Shown piece by piece: positions 11,211-23,726 of a DNA stretch of 64,000 nucleotides. The notes beneath the pieces are model-generated. The model made no database searches and was not told where the DNA came from. It was given only the letters and a program-made list of their open reading frames with translations. The position numbers and the translations under genes are program-made. The stretch is from positions 7,130,001 through 7,194,000 of the forward strand of contig CM063114.1 in the NCBI GenBank assembly GCA_031841125.1, given 5' to 3'. This DNA is from Acanthococcus lagerstroemiae. Lineage: Eukaryota > Arthropoda > Insecta > Hemiptera > Eriococcidae. Each line of letters opens with the position of its first letter. Position 1 is the first letter of the stretch.

Positions 11211-14200
11211 AATGAATTTTTGGTATCAGATCACTTTTTTTTAATCAAAAAATTCATTTGTGAGATGTTTCGTTTTTTTATGGAAAATTCTACGTTAACC
11301 TTCACTCCTTTGCTCCTCGGCTTAAATTTTTTTCGAAATTTTTTAGCTGCCAGGTATAAAAGGGAGTCTGTATTCTGTACTGACGCTAAAAATATGCGGA
11401 CACAGTCTTCGGCAATGGTTTGGATATAAAATTGTTTGAATCCACGATCTGAGTCTATGGCTTCTGAGGGGAGCTCCGAAATTGGAGGAGACTGGACTAA
11501 AAAATGAAATTTGGGGATTCGGAACTACCTTTAGTTTTTAGGTTTTACTTCGAAATTGGAGGGGGCGAGCTAAAAGATAAACTTTGAAATTGACATTAGT
11601 TTCTATTTTTTTTCCCTCTTCTAAATCTGGCCTTTTAGGTGCGACCAAGAGGGAGGTCAAGTCAAATAACAGTAAGTTTTCGGAAATTTAGAAGTTTCAT
11701 ACGAAGATTTGACCCCCTGTGGTGGTGACACTTAATGAACTACCTTCATAACTCTTTCCTTCCATCATTTTAGAGCTCCTCCAGGTGAAGCTCCCGCCAA
11801 AAGGCTACCGACCCAGTTCGTAGAGGTAAACAATTTTAAACTTCAGGCATATCCAAACCCAACTTGGTGCCCGAGTATTTTTGCGAGTAGCTCCGAATTG
11901 GATGGGGGGGGGGCGGAAGGAAGGCTAAGAAATGAAATTCGAGGCTGGTGTTAATTTTTTTATTTCCTAAGGTCGCTGATTCCGATGTTGCGGTTAATTT
12001 TTGGATCTGCCCTTCTTGGGTGCCACTTACTATCGAGATTGCAGTTATTCAAAGTAGCTTAGTGCCTCAAAAAGTTGTTTATCATTAGGATGAGTTGGGT
12101 CTCGAAACGACGTACATAATCCAGTTAATTGCGATAAAAAAACCGATAAATGGAATACTATCACGAAAAATGAAAAATATTTGGTATCAATTCCTTTAGT
12201 GGCGTCATGGAGGGTTGTATGTGATAACTAACCTCAGAACTGAATTCAGTACTTCGAAAACCCACAAATCAAGTACAATCTCGAAAAGTCACTATTATTT
12301 AGCCTTAGCCCTAAAAGTTTCATATCTCTCTATCTCTTAATTATTTATTATAAAAAATATACCTACTGTAATAATCTTTCTAATTAAATTATTTTTTTCG
12401 TTAATTTCTTAGAATACTGGTTGGAATGATACGAATTTCTCATTTAATTCTTCTTTGGTGGCGCCGTAGGAAAAATTAACCCCAAAATCGGAATCAGCTA
12501 CTTTGAAAATCTAGAAATCAGTACCAGTTTCAAATTTCATTTAATCCTCCTCCCTCCCCAGGAGCCATCGATTCATTTCATGAAGTCAAACGGCAACGTT
12601 GATTATTATCTTTTGAATCTATCGGACTCGTAGATTAAAATGAAAAATTAACTGGGTCGTCAGATACACGAGTTATCGCCCGAACATCGAATCCTAAACA
12701 AGTTTTAAAATAACTCAAGGTGTTTCACAAAAGGGCCCTCAAGTTTTTGGACATGTAGAAATGATACAAAAAAATTATTGACCTGCAATTCTAGTTATCT
12801 TTCTGAGTGAAAATTTGACTCCCCTAAATGAGAACCTTAAAATTGAAAAAATGTGAACTAGACTATCAAAATAAGAGTACAACTCAATGATTACACTCAG
12901 TATTCTAGCTCAAGTCTCCAAAATCTAAAAAAAATTTGAAATTTAACTGGAACTCGAAAGTTACCCCAAGTCGTGTGGTCTGGTAGATTTCACTCCCGCC
13001 CCCGTTATTTATAAACATACAATTTCCCGATTACTTTATTCCTTTCCTGTCACTATTCCGTACTAGACAATTTTTCAGAACCTGCGATCTATCCAATCTA
13101 TTTGCCCCTTTCGGACCCCCAGCATCATGTATTCGATCACAGTAATTTTTCGGGATTGTAGTTATTCGATGTATATATTTGTATTTAAGTTCACTACTGA
13201 AATTTAACCCCTCTAATGGCACTTGATGAGCTACTTTCAAAACATATAAATCTACTCCAGTCCTTGGTTCAATTTTTAGATCGCGTTTCCATGATTTTGA
13301 ACACCCCCCTCCACCAGATGACGTCAATCTAGCTCGTGGAATTAACTAGTTTTATACTTTACGTATATTTCAAAATTTGTCCGAATATCTTTAGCGGGTA
13401 ACTTCGAAATGGAAGAAGGGAGGGCTAAGAAATTTAATTCAAGACGTGTGTTAATTCTTCAGATGAGGGGTCGTTAAATCGATTTTGGAGTTAATTTTCG
13501 AATCTAACCCTCTTAGGTGTCCCCCAAGGAGCTTGAGGCTTTAATAATAGTAATTTTTAGATATGACAGCTATTCGGTGTATATTTGTATAGAGGTTTAA
13601 TACCTCAAAAAGTTGATTATCATCAAGGATTTGCACCCAATGAGTCGGGTCTTAGAATCATTGTAGAATTGAGTTCATTGACCTAGAAAACCAATAAATA
13701 GAACACCATCTCGAAAAAAAGGAGAAATATTTAGTCTCGACTCCCTTGGTGATCTCATGGGGACGGGGTCGTATGTGGAAACCAACTTTAGATTTGAATT
13801 TAGTGACTTTGAAACTTATAAATCGAGTACAATCTCTGGAAAAAATACTATTGTTCAGCTTGAGCCCCAGTTTTATGTTATCCCCCCCCCCATTTGAAGA
13901 CTCTCCACACGAGCCATCGACCAAGTTCGTGGAGCCAAATAATTTTATGTTTGAAGTATATCCAAACTTTTGTCCCAATGCTTATATCACCTGAATATGT
14001 TTAGCGTCATTACAGGCTAAGAAAAATAAAATTAGTTGAAAATATCAAAACTTCGTGTCAATTCTCATAAAAGTGGGAGTGGTCTTCTGGCATGTATTCT
14101 TCTTATTAGATCGGAGAGAAATTTTCCGGAAGGGTCTTTCGAATTTTTAAAGTATCCTAGAAAAATTGCGAAATAAAGGACATCCCTAATGTTAGGTGAC

Positions 14201-14415
14201 CAGACTAGGAAGTTCCTTCATTTTTTGAAATATTTATTTGCTTTTTAATTCCAGAGCATTTGAAATTTGGTAAACGTTGATACAGTTTAAATCTACCGGA
14301 GTTTCAGATTAAATGAAAAATTAATAGGTTTACCAGATGCACGAGTAATCGCCTAAGAATCAAATTCAGATTGAGTTCAAGAAACAAGACATTTTTAGTA
14401 TGCACAGGGTGTTTC

Positions 14416-14779
14416 CAGGGACGTACCGATAGGGGGCAGGAGACAACTTACCCTCCATCATAGGAATTTTTCACTCAGCAGTTGGGAAAATTTACCGTTT
14501 CAGTCAGGTGAGTTGGAAAAATCCAACAAGTTAGAAGGTTTTTTTATTGCTTTGGTACTTGAGAATTGAGTTGAGAAGAAAACCTAACAAGTCAAAAGGT
14601 TTTTCTTCTTTTGCATTGATACTTGGGAATTTTGAGTTGAGTCTGTCGGAGAAATCCAACAAGTCAAAAGTTTTTTGTTTTTTTTTTGCTTGATACTTGG
14701 GAATTCTGAGCTGAGTCAGTTGAGACTCTCACCATTTTTACCCCCACCCTACCAGGCAAAACTCTTCCATACGTCTCTG
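14416..14779. mobile_element. hAT-type MITE, family A, copy 2
   Basis: Begins CAGGGACGTACCG and ends CATACGTCTCTG. Flanks are a perfect 8-bp duplication GGTGTTTC (14408-14415 and 14780-14787). The diverged paralogous unit at about 12719 reads AGGTGTTTCACAAAA with no insert, so the empty site is preserved in this window. The interior shares the AAATCCAACAAGT and TTGATACTTGGGAATT blocks with copies 1 and 3. Confidence 0.95.
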
Positions 14780-15375
14780 GGTGTTTCACAAAATTCTTGA
14801 AGTATTTGACCGTGTATAAATGAAAAAGAATGTTCGAACAACAAAGTTTAGTTATGGGACCCATTTATCGGCCCACAATGGTAATGTTGAGTTCACGAAA
14901 GAAATATGCTGTTTACACGAAATATATAAATGACAAGCGCAATAACAAGTACGAAACAGAAAAAGAAATAGTTTGAAGAAAAAATTAAATTTCAGAACGC
15001 AATATAATTCACTTACACGATAAAATAAAATACGCCCGGAATTTTAATACCGTCTACACACAATGAAAAAAAAGACACGATATTACTGCGCCCGAAATAA
15101 AAAGTTTAAATTCTCGGCCTCCATCATACTTGCCACAAATTTACAATCGCGCACAAATTAATGTCAAAATCAAATTTTGGAGCAATAAAAATCTATGAAT
15201 CGATTCTCTCCCTTCTCAGGAGTCACAAATTCAGATTAAGAGCCAAACCGATATCAAAAACGAATTCGTTGAGTTCGAAACCCCTCGATGATCTCGATGG
15301 GGTCATTCGCATAAATAATAGGTCTAAAAATTCCTAATGTACTGTAATAAAGGGTAATTTTTACACGCCCACTCT

Positions 15376-15432
15376 ATTTTTGTTCTCTCAACCCGAGCCC
15401 TGAAATCCGCCCTTTCGAGCATAACCTCAGAA
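15376..15432 (-). repeat. Fragment of the tRNA-derived SINE (3' part)
   Basis: The block CTCAACCCGAGCCCTGAAAT, continuing CCGCCCTTTCGAGCATAACCTCAGA, matches the tail half of the bounded SINEs at 21948, 23727 and 51993. The tRNA-like head is absent, so this is a fragment. Confidence 0.7.
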
Positions 15433-15830
15433 CTCCCCTCTATGGCGTTTCTAGAGTACTTAAGAAAAAATTCTTAATGACCGTTTTTATAGAAAATTGG
15501 ATCCCTCTTAAACTCATGGATCTCCTATCTTCACGAGTGTGTAGTGTGTACGTTATCCGCGTTGACGTATAATTTTTGTGTTTAAACAACATAATATACT
15601 GTATGCAAGTCATTTCGTGATATCGATTTTAAAACTCATCATTTAAACTTTTTTTTTTCGTGGCTTCACATTTCGTTCAATCACACTTTTTATTTCGTGC
15701 TATTTAATACTTCCCTTTAGTTATTATTCTGGGTGAAGAGTGTTTTTCTCATTTAAATGAGAGCCTCAGTTGTGAAAGGTGTGATCTAAACTATCAAAAT
15801 AAGAGTTCAACTCCATGACTTCGAATTTCG

Positions 15831-17278
15831 CATTGCATTTTCATTCTGGCCTTCTGGAGTTGAGCCCATTTCATCGTTTATTACACGACTACTAATTTAT
15901 TTTGAAAAATAAGTTCTTGTAGCGCACTTTAGTTGCGTGAAAGTTTTTAGGTATTCCGAAAATCCATCGTTTCTCCATTTTGAAGATAACCACGTAATAA
16001 AAACTGTTTTGGATGATGCAAGAAAAATCTGCGTACAATTGTTATTTTATGATTATCATTATTTCTTAATTGAACAAGTATGTAAATTAAAATAGATTCT
16101 GCGTGTGGGTGGTAAACTAGTTTTCCAATAACTGTATAATCAGTACGTTTTCATTCTGGATCAGGTAGTTCCGAGAAATGGGCATTCGCGAAAATGAGTG
16201 TCCACCTTTCAAGCTTTTTCATGATACCAAAATATTTACCTCTGTAGTCTAATAAAATCGTTCTGGATTATTTCTAAGGGTCGCTCTTGACATTAAAATG
16301 TATACGCCTTCATAAAGACATTAAAATAGCCCTCGTTTTACTAACAGCTGTACTGGGAACTGTAGAGCTGGTTTAGTACAGTAATGAATTGAGTACGGGT
16401 TTACGAGACGAAATTCCGCACCAGTACCGCAAATTATTTGTTTCGTTTATACCTTAGTATCCTTTTGCTCGGTAAAAGATTGACCTCGTGTCTGCAACCA
16501 CTCGAGTTCGCCTTTAGTTGAGGTGCGAAGCAAATAGTCTAGTAGAATTCTCATTAAGAGCATGAACCTTGTTCTGTACCTCTTCAAGTCTAGGTCAAAT
16601 AATTTCCCTAGTGTGAGGAAACTCAAGTGCCAGCTAGCATTTCCACGGTCACATACCCTTACTAAATTTATAAGAGAAAATTGTTTTTCGCTTTTCAATC
16701 CAAAAATCTGTAAATTTGTTGGCTAGTATGAACAGGGACGGAATAGGACCAGAATAGCCACAGAGAAAATTAGTTTTTCTATCTCACATCCGTGAAAATC
16801 GAAGACCCCTCCCCCCTTCATTCATACAAAGAAGTTCTTTTCCTCTCGCCTTCTTTTTTAATGAAGTATAATTCATGATAAGTAGGGAAACATGGGGAAG
16901 GTTAAGCATTTCCTCAAATTTTAATACTGTTCTCTAAAAAGTATTAATGGCAGGTGGAATTTTATTAACTCCGTATAAACGTTGGATGTTTTTGGGGAAA
17001 CTGTTCCGCGTTTCCGAACAGGAGCTTAGATAAGAAGGAATAGAGTCAAACATTCAGAAGCTTACTTTCCATAAAGTGGAACCATCATTAGCCTGGCACC
17101 ACTACCCTAGACCTTAAAAATGAGTTTCTATAATAGTGCGTAGATCAAAAGATCCTAAAAGAGGTTGTAAATAGTTTATAAGTTTAAATAATAAAGTAAA
17201 ACTATTGATGTACCTGAAGTCTGTGAAAAAGTTTCGGATGTTTTCTGGTTTTTTAATGACAGAATGTCTACCGGGTCC
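15831..17278. other. Gene-free stretch
   Basis: No gene or bounded element recognised. The 83-codon minus-strand frame at 16447-16698 carries no identifiable motif. Confidence 0.5.
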
Positions 17279-17510
17279 CTAAGTCCAATAAAAGTCCGAT
17301 ATTTGAAAAATGATCCAGGAAGTCCAATAAAAGTTCAGTAATTTTAATACACTCGTAGATTCAATAAAAACTGAAAAAATGAGGAATAATAACAATGTAG
17401 TGATGAAAAATCAACGTCGATCACTAATGTGTCTTGCAAACTCAATTTTTGCACCTATAAGAAGCCCGAAAAGAGTCCAATGAAAGCCAGTAAAAGTCCG
17501 ATATTTTTAA
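17279..17510 (+). repeat. Short degenerate repeat, AGTCCAATAAAAGTC type
   Basis: AGTCCAATAAAAGTCCGATA or a near variant occurs near 17281, 17310 and 17476, with a looser version near 17368. Probably an outlying part of the neighbouring degenerate arrays. Confidence 0.45.
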
Positions 17511-17839
17511 TCTTCCAATTTGTTAGGCACACTGAATGATTTGAGCAGGAATCATGAGTTATTTAACACCTTTTTTTCTGGCTTGGGGCAAGTGGGAACT
17601 TAGTCCCATAACTCTTCATGATTCAACTCGCAAATATTTATTGCCCAAAACTATTTTCGAAAGTTTTTGGAATAGTGTTAAGATTATTCCACGCTCTACG
17701 AAGACGTTTTCAGTCTTTTCCCGATTTTTATAATATCCTGTAAGATTTATTTAGATAATCAGTAAAAATTAGTATTTTCCAACTTTCGTCATGTCTCCGA
17801 GCCGTAACTTTTTGTGAAATTCTTTTGGACATATGTTAC

Positions 17840-18760
17840 TCTTCAATATTTTTCCAGACGCGTTTAAGAACATCTCTAGAGATTTTTCAGGCTCATTCAA
17901 GATTCTTATTTCACGCTCAACAGAAACGTTTTCAGAGTTCACCAGATTTTTACAAGAATCTTTAAGACTCGCTAAGATTTTTGTAGGACTTCCTCAAACC
18001 TATTTAGGACTCTTTAGAGCACATTTAGACATTAACACGTGTTCGAAAGAGTCATAAACAAGTTTAAAAAAGGGTTAACGAATCTTAATGAGTATTACAC
18101 TGGCCTAGATGAGTGTTTAGAGGTGTTGAACAAGGCTAGAAGAGTCTGAGAAGTCTATTTGGCATGAAATAGTCTCTAAACGTTCCAATCATGTCTTTAA
18201 AAGTCTAGAAAAGTTTTGAAAAATCTAAAGCAAGTTTGAAGGAATTTTAAGGACTCTGGAAGAGTCCTAAATCCGTTCGTAAGTTGTTCAAAGCATTTTG
18301 AAGAAGTATCAAAAAAATCCCTAAAGGTCTTGACAAAGTTTAGAATAGTCTTAAAAAGCTTCAATCAAACATGGAATTGTTTTAAAGTGAATCCAGAGAA
18401 CTTTAAAAATAATCTAAAACATGTTTGGAAGACATTTCCAAAATCTGAAACAAATTTGAAAAATCCTAAAAGTGTCTCAACGTGTATTGAACTTACCTGG
18501 ATGGTCTAAAAAAGCTGGAACCAGTTTAAAAGAGTCTCACGCAGGTAACAGTTGAGAAAAAAACATCTCAGTGACTTTGAAAGACGTTTTGAAAATCTGA
18601 AGAAATCTAAATGTCCTCAAAAAGTATTAATGAGGTCCGGGGTAGTCTCGATCAAGTCCTTTAAAACTTTAACGAATCTTTTGAACTCAGCCTAAAAAAT
18701 CTTCAAGCATCAAACATGCTTAATCAGCCTTGGAAGTTGTAACCAGTATTCAAATCTTCC
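17840..18760 (+). repeat. Degenerate array, GAGTCTTAAAAAG type, second copy
   Basis: From 18060 on, units such as AAAAGTCTAGAAAAGTTTTGA resemble those at 9880-10960 in the same orientation. From 17840 to about 18050 the T-rich complement is seen instead, so the block contains an inversion point near 18055. The open frame at 17833-18057 is made of these repeats. Confidence 0.5.
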
Positions 18761-18884
18761 CTAATACACATTAATTTAGTTCCTCGGAAGAATTCGAAAT
18801 TTTAAATAAAATTGTTGCCCGCGTTAAACTAATTAAAACGAGTTTGAGACAATGCATCATTCCAGTTAAGGCTATCATCGATGT

Positions 18885-19160
18885 TTAAAAACATTTTCTT
18901 CTTGTTTCACTGTAATATTCACTATGTTTCCAATTTTCACTTCCACTAAAAAAATAATGAATTTGGGTGTAAAAACCAGGTATCCAAAATTTTTCTAAAA
19001 AAAATAAATAAATATTAACTGATATGTTAGGAGGTTGAAGTTCAACATAGAATTCCTCGTAAGTACAATTTTTCAGTTTTCGGGGGAGGGGCACGATCTG
19101 ACCCAAAAAATTTGTTCTTTGTAACATTAATGAAGACTCGATGGGAAATTTTTGAGAACC
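18885..19160 (+). repeat. Array-terminal block, copy 2
   Basis: Diverged counterpart of 10961-11210, located at the same end of the second array (shared TCCAAAATTTTTC and TTCAACATAGAATTCC-type strings). The remainder to 19496 holds nothing recognisable apart from a C10 run near 19296. Confidence 0.4.
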
Positions 19161-19496
19161 TATACAGGGATACAAAAATAAGGTTGTTATGAGCTCAGGA
19201 TGAATTGATGTCCATCACTCAATATTAACCCTATAAATATCACGTAAAATTATACAGTTTTTGGATTCTTTTAATCCATTTGTGTTTCTTTACGCCCCCC
19301 CCCCCTCAAAATCTGTGTGGCATCAATCTGTAAGAATTGACTAGTCGCTACCAATATATCGATTATGGGTTTTCCTGCACTGCCTGGCTCATTCATCAAG
19401 TTATTGACATTTTTATATCTTTACCTACTTTGGCACACAAATCGAAATAACGTTACTTTCACGCGTGACGTTTTCACGCGCCACGTTGTTAATAAT

Positions 19497-20560
19497 CTCT
19501 CTATACTAAAAAGTGAAATCCGCCGCCTCCACCTCCGGGAGACAAAACCCACTGCGGGTTGCCTACCCTGCACCTAATTTTCTCATTTCTCCAGGGATCG
19601 CCTACCCTTGGGAGGGGGTTCATGGTGAAGGAGGGAGCTCAGTGAAATCCACCGCCGCTACCGCCTCCGGAAGAAAAACCCACTACGGGTTGCCTACCCT
19701 GCCCCTTAATTGTTCATTTCTTCGGGGTAGGCTACTCTTGGGAGGGAGTTCCTAGTGGAGGAGGGAGCTTAGTAAAATCCGCCGCCGCCACTGCCTCCGG
19801 GAGAAAAAAACCCACCGCGGGTTGCCTACCATGCCACTTAATTGCTCATTTCTCCGAGGGTAGCCTACTCATGGGAAGGGTTCATGGTGAAGGAGGGAGC
19901 TTGAGGGGAGGAAGGTCGCGGTGATGCAAGTAATATCCACCACCGCCTCCGGGAAAAATAAAAACCATTGCGGGTTGCCTAACACCTTAATTGCTCATTT
20001 CTCTAGGGGTAGCCTACTCTTGAGCGGGAGTTTCCGGTGGAGGAGGGAGCTTGGGGGAGGTCGCGGTGAAGGATGAAGAGGAGTTGTGATGGGGGATGGC
20101 TCTCTAAATACTAAACAGTAAAATCCACCGCCTCCAGGAGAAAAAGAAAAAAATACCATTTCGGATTGCCTACCCTACCCCATAATTGTCTTTTTCTCCA
20201 AGGGTAGCCTAACCTTGAGAAGGGGTTCATGATGGAGGAAGGAGCTTGGGGGAAGGAAGGTTGCGGTGAAGAACGAGGAGGAGTTGTGGTGAGGGAGTGC
20301 ACTCTACACACTAAACAGTAAAAGCCACCTCCTCCTTCCCCTCCTTGGGGATATATTCCTGGCGCCTTCTCTGTACCTTAACCTCACGTTTCACCAAAGG
20401 TACCCTACCCTGGGGGGGGGCTTCTCGTTAGAGGTAGGAGCTTCTGGAAAGGGAGGACGGCCACGGTGAGGGAGGGCGTCGCAGTGGGCGAGGAGGAGCA
20501 TGGTGGGGGAAAGTGACTGTGATGGAGGAGGACAGCTGTGGTAGGGATTGGCAGAGAGCA
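19497..20560 (+). repeat. GC-rich tandem array, 130-200-bp units
   Basis: About six units start near 19497, 19641, 19771, 19928, 20116 and 20317. The shared core is AAATCCGCCGCC, then CCTCCGGGAGA, GGGTTGCCTACCCTGC, TAATTGCTCATTTCTC, GGGTAGCCTACTC and a GGTGGAGGAGGGAGCTT purine block. Fuller units end in CTCTAAATACTAAACAGTAA, lost from the shorter ones. The array is much richer in G and C than its surroundings. Open frames on both strands are repeat products, not genes. Confidence 0.85.
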
Positions 20561-20746
20561 GCCCACCCCAGGGTGGGTCCTTGGTGGAGGAGAGAGCTCT
20601 GATGGTGTAGCACCGTGTTGTTTTCATATAATTTCCATGGAATTTTTTTTACTTAGGGTAAGATATACTTATGTTACTATGACGTCCAGGGCAATATTTA
20701 CATATAGGCAACATAGACACGTGCCTAGGGCGCTATATTATGGCCC

Positions 20747-20989
20747 GCTTGGAAATCGTGGAGCCAGCTCGACTTCCGGCATCGGCGCCTGATATACGCC
20801 AAATTTACCCTCGATTCTGGTGCAAATGGAGCACCAATCGAAAATTGGCGCTCGATTGGCGCCAGGCGCTATAGTTAGGCCAAATATGCGCCGGCCCAAA
20901 ATTCCGGCAACGGTGTTTGCATGTATTTCAAATGGGAAGGCGCTAGTGCCAAACTGGTAAATTTGACGCTGGCTCCACGATTTTCAGGC
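20747..20989. mobile_element. Foldback/TIR element rich in GGCGC
   Basis: The left end GCTTGGAAATCGTGGAGCCA (then GC) is matched by the reverse complement of the right end, GCCTGAAAATCGTGGAGCCA (then GC), 20 of 22 positions. The interior repeats GGCGC/GGCGCC many times around ATTGGCGCTCGATTGGCGCC. No target duplication was identified. It abuts the truncated 5' end of the RTE-like LINE. Confidence 0.65.
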
Positions 20990-21005
20990 AGGGGGATACT
21001 GCAGG

Positions 21006-22380
21006 CCGGCACGAGAAGCGAGTGACGGCGTGGGTATATTGATTTCAATAAAACATTTGACTCCGTGGAACACTGGGCGCTATGGGATGCTATAGAAAAA
21101 CAGGGGCTGGAAAGAGATATAGTGAGAATATGGAGGGAAATGTATGGAAGGACAACAGCATACGTAAGGCTGGACAGAGCGGGGAAGAATTTAAAATACA
21201 GAAAGGAGTGAAGCAGGAGGACACTTTGTCTTCCAACCTATGCATTGCTGTACTGGAGGGGATATTTCGGAGATTAAACTGGGGGGGGGATAAGGATTAA
21301 TGGTCGATGGCTGAATAACCTGCGATACGCAGATGATTTGCGTTGCCAAGTAATGAAATAGAGGAGTTAAAAGAGATGGCAGAAGACCTCAATACCGAAA
21401 GTAGAAGGGTGGAACTGTCTATGAACATGACAAAAACCATGTCACATACTCAGGAGGGGAAATTAGAGGTGGGGTACGGAAATCGAAAAAGTGGTGGAAT
21501 ATAATTATTTAGGGCAAATGGTTGCGTTTGAAAATAGAAGGAAACTGGAGCTGAGGGCAAGAACCGCAGAAGCTTGGAAAAGTTCTGGGCCCACAGAGCG
21601 ATGCTAAAGGGTGACTTACCACTATAGGAAAAAATAAAAATACTGGACCAATGTATGATACCCACCCTCACCTACGGAGCACAAACCTGGTTTTTGACTG
21701 AGGCACAATACGAGAGCATGAGGGTAATACACTTTAGGATGCTTCGTAGTACTATGCGAATACGCATCAAAGATAGCATAGGTCTGAAAGAAATATTTGA
21801 AAGGACAGGCTCGAATGATATTGGAGCGGGAATAAAAAAGGCAGAATTAGGATTCGCAGAGCATATGGTGAGGGGCTTAGACAAATGGGGAAAGGTGACA
21901 GAAGAATGGTCACCTAGAGGAATGGAAAATAAAAAAGGGTAGACCACTTCTTTTTCTAATTTGCTCTTCACCCGAGTCCTGGAATCCGTCTTTTCACGCA
22001 TTACTTTAGAAACGTCGGGGAGGCTGTTAGGCTTGTCTTAGCCTTCTTCCCTTCTGCCCGAAAACCGGCGTAGATCGAAGATTCTGGCGAATTTCTGCGT
22101 GGGCTTGAACCCAAGACCTCCGGATTCTGAGACCAAAGCGCTATCCACTCGACCAACCAGACCCCTCGGGTAGACCACCTACAAGGTGGAGGGACGAGAC
22201 TACGAAGGAATTTGGGATACTGTGGGGAAGAGTGGGAAGGAACCGATGATGGTGGAAAAAGACGATGGATGCCGGTGCTCGGAAATGGGTGCATTCGACG
22301 TCATCACGTCCCCCCCCACCCCCACGCACACACACAGTCCGGGGCCTAATGTATGTACGACGAATGAACGGCTGTAAAAT
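21006..22380 (+). mobile_element. RTE-like LINE fragment with internal SINE
   Basis: Begins within the RT palm: YIDFNKTFDSVEHWALWD (about 21036-21089) corresponds to the 'IDFxKAFDSV' block. It continues with AYVRLDRAGK, the VKQEDTLSSNLCIAVLE block (about 21206-21256), and LNNLRYADDL (about 21313-21342), where the catalytic YADD is intact. YNYLGQMVAFENRRK follows near 21500. The C-terminal part (21655-21940) reads PTLTYGAQTWFLT and later FAEHMVRG, typical of RTE-clade tails. After the SINE the frame resumes as GRPPTRWRDE. Several frameshifts are needed, so it is dead. It lacks endonuclease and fingers. Confidence 0.85.
21948..22167 (-). mobile_element. tRNA-derived SINE, copy 1
   Basis: A 220-bp insertion flanked by a perfect 11-bp duplication GGGTAGACCAC (21937-21947 and 22168-22178). 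On the minus strand it starts GAGGGGTCTGGTTGGTCGAG. It contains a pol III A box (TGGTCGAGTGG) and B box (GGTTCAAGCCC), the tRNA-type internal promoter, followed by an unrelated body and an A-rich 3' end. It sits in the RTE-like LINE C-terminus. Confidence 0.92.
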
Positions 22381-23718
22381 TTAAAAAAATGATCAGGAGA
22401 TGTAACTCTCAAAAAGTAACGTTTTTTTTCTCGTTTATGTGCCAAAGCGAAGACACGAAAATGTTAAAAAAAGAAGAAGAATCCCAAGGGGGTATAGCCT
22501 TTCCCACTCTAAGTTGGCTAGTTGCTCACTGACCCCCCCCCCCCACCCCCCTCCATTCCGCCACCTCTACGCGTATGTGAATATAAATACAACTGGGAAG
22601 CGTCGAAATGACGATCTTACTTGTAATTTCATTTCGTTGCAGGTTGGAAAATCGACTAGTGGGTAAACGTTTCGAACCCGACTGCAAATTATGCAAAAAT
22701 TAACCCAGTTCTACGTTTCCCTGTTTAGGTCATGTATGAGTTATCTTTATGCAGCTCCGCTTTTGCTCGTCCCGCTCTAAAACTAGCCGTGACTTTTTTC
22801 CATTTGGAAGTGAAATGCGCTTTAAGATCCTCTTTGTTGAACTTTCTTCGAGATCGGTTGCGTGAGATAGCCGGAAAATTAATTCGCAGAAAACGTACCG
22901 CGAGAAGTTTTCGTATTTTTTTGGCGGACGTTTACCGTCTTTAGACTGAAGCGATTTAGCGCTGGTTCTGATGGTAGCTGGATGAATCAACAAATAAGTC
23001 CCAGACTGAATCCACGTTGGAATTAAAGCACCCTAGCGTGGATTCGCGATTCATTGTTTACTTTTATTTTACACAGAACTCGTTTCCCGTTTCCCTGTTT
23101 ATATCTAGAATTTGTATTCGGAGCATTTAAAAAACTTGACACGCTCGACGTATAAATTAAGGAGACGCGAAAATTAAAATATAAATTCAGTCGGTTTTTT
23201 TTTTTGTTTTTTTGTTACTGATAAAATTCATTGGTTCGCGAAATAACCGCGAACAGCTGGCAAATAAATGAGAGTTCTTATACGGAGCTGCCTTTTTGCG
23301 GATGAACCCTTACTTATAATGGAAATTCAATAAGTACGTTTTTCCCGAACATATCACATCATATTTTACGGATTTGTGGAAAGCGAATTTAGAGGTATCG
23401 TTGTTCCGGATTATTTCGATAAATGTATCCGATTATTTTAAATTGAAATGAGAAAAAGATACGTTCGGCAGAGTGCTTGTCAGATACCAGTTTTTTTTTC
23501 CTTCTCTCTATATCGGTTGCCGCATTATTTATTGCGATTCGTATCGGACAAATGCTGGTCGGTCGAGCTTTACAGTAAATACATATGGCTGGTTATTTTA
23601 ATTTCGTTTCTCTTTTTTTTTCATACCGCCAAAACCCGGAGCGGGATGCTAGCTTCATCACATGGAAGGTATCCTGTATTTCTTGATGCAGAAGGTGCCA
23701 CTTGTCACATTTTTAGTT
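22381..23718. other. Gene-free stretch
   Basis: No recognised gene. Overlapping open frames at 22730-22993 on both strands lie in a locally less AT-rich patch with no identifiable domain and are left unannotated. C-runs occur near 22315 and 22540. Confidence 0.45.
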
Positions 23719-23726
23719 AAGACCCT

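Larger units (their letters stand above)
11450..15830 (+). repeat. Complex degenerate satellite-like region
   Basis: The same blocks recur in the same order. 11868-12110 resembles 13380-13653 (shared AGGGCTAAGAAAT-like block and CTCAAAAAGTTG then ATCAT). 12165-12320 resembles 13698-13865 (shared AATCGAGTACAATCTC-type block). 12590-12740 resembles 14270-14415 plus 14780-14830. 12790-12870 resembles 15718-15812 (CTATCAAAATAAGAGT). Partial extra copies lie near 11465, 11550 and 13160. Divergence is high. No gene is supported; open frames here are short. Confidence 0.6.

Noticed and set aside
19365..20627. Several proline- and glycine-rich open frames
   Set aside because: They are translations of the GC-rich tandem array in different frames and strands.
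21948..22167. A functional tRNA gene
   Set aside because: The A/B boxes belong to a SINE head. The cloverleaf is not complete, the copy has TSDs and a non-tRNA body, and it is one of several family members.
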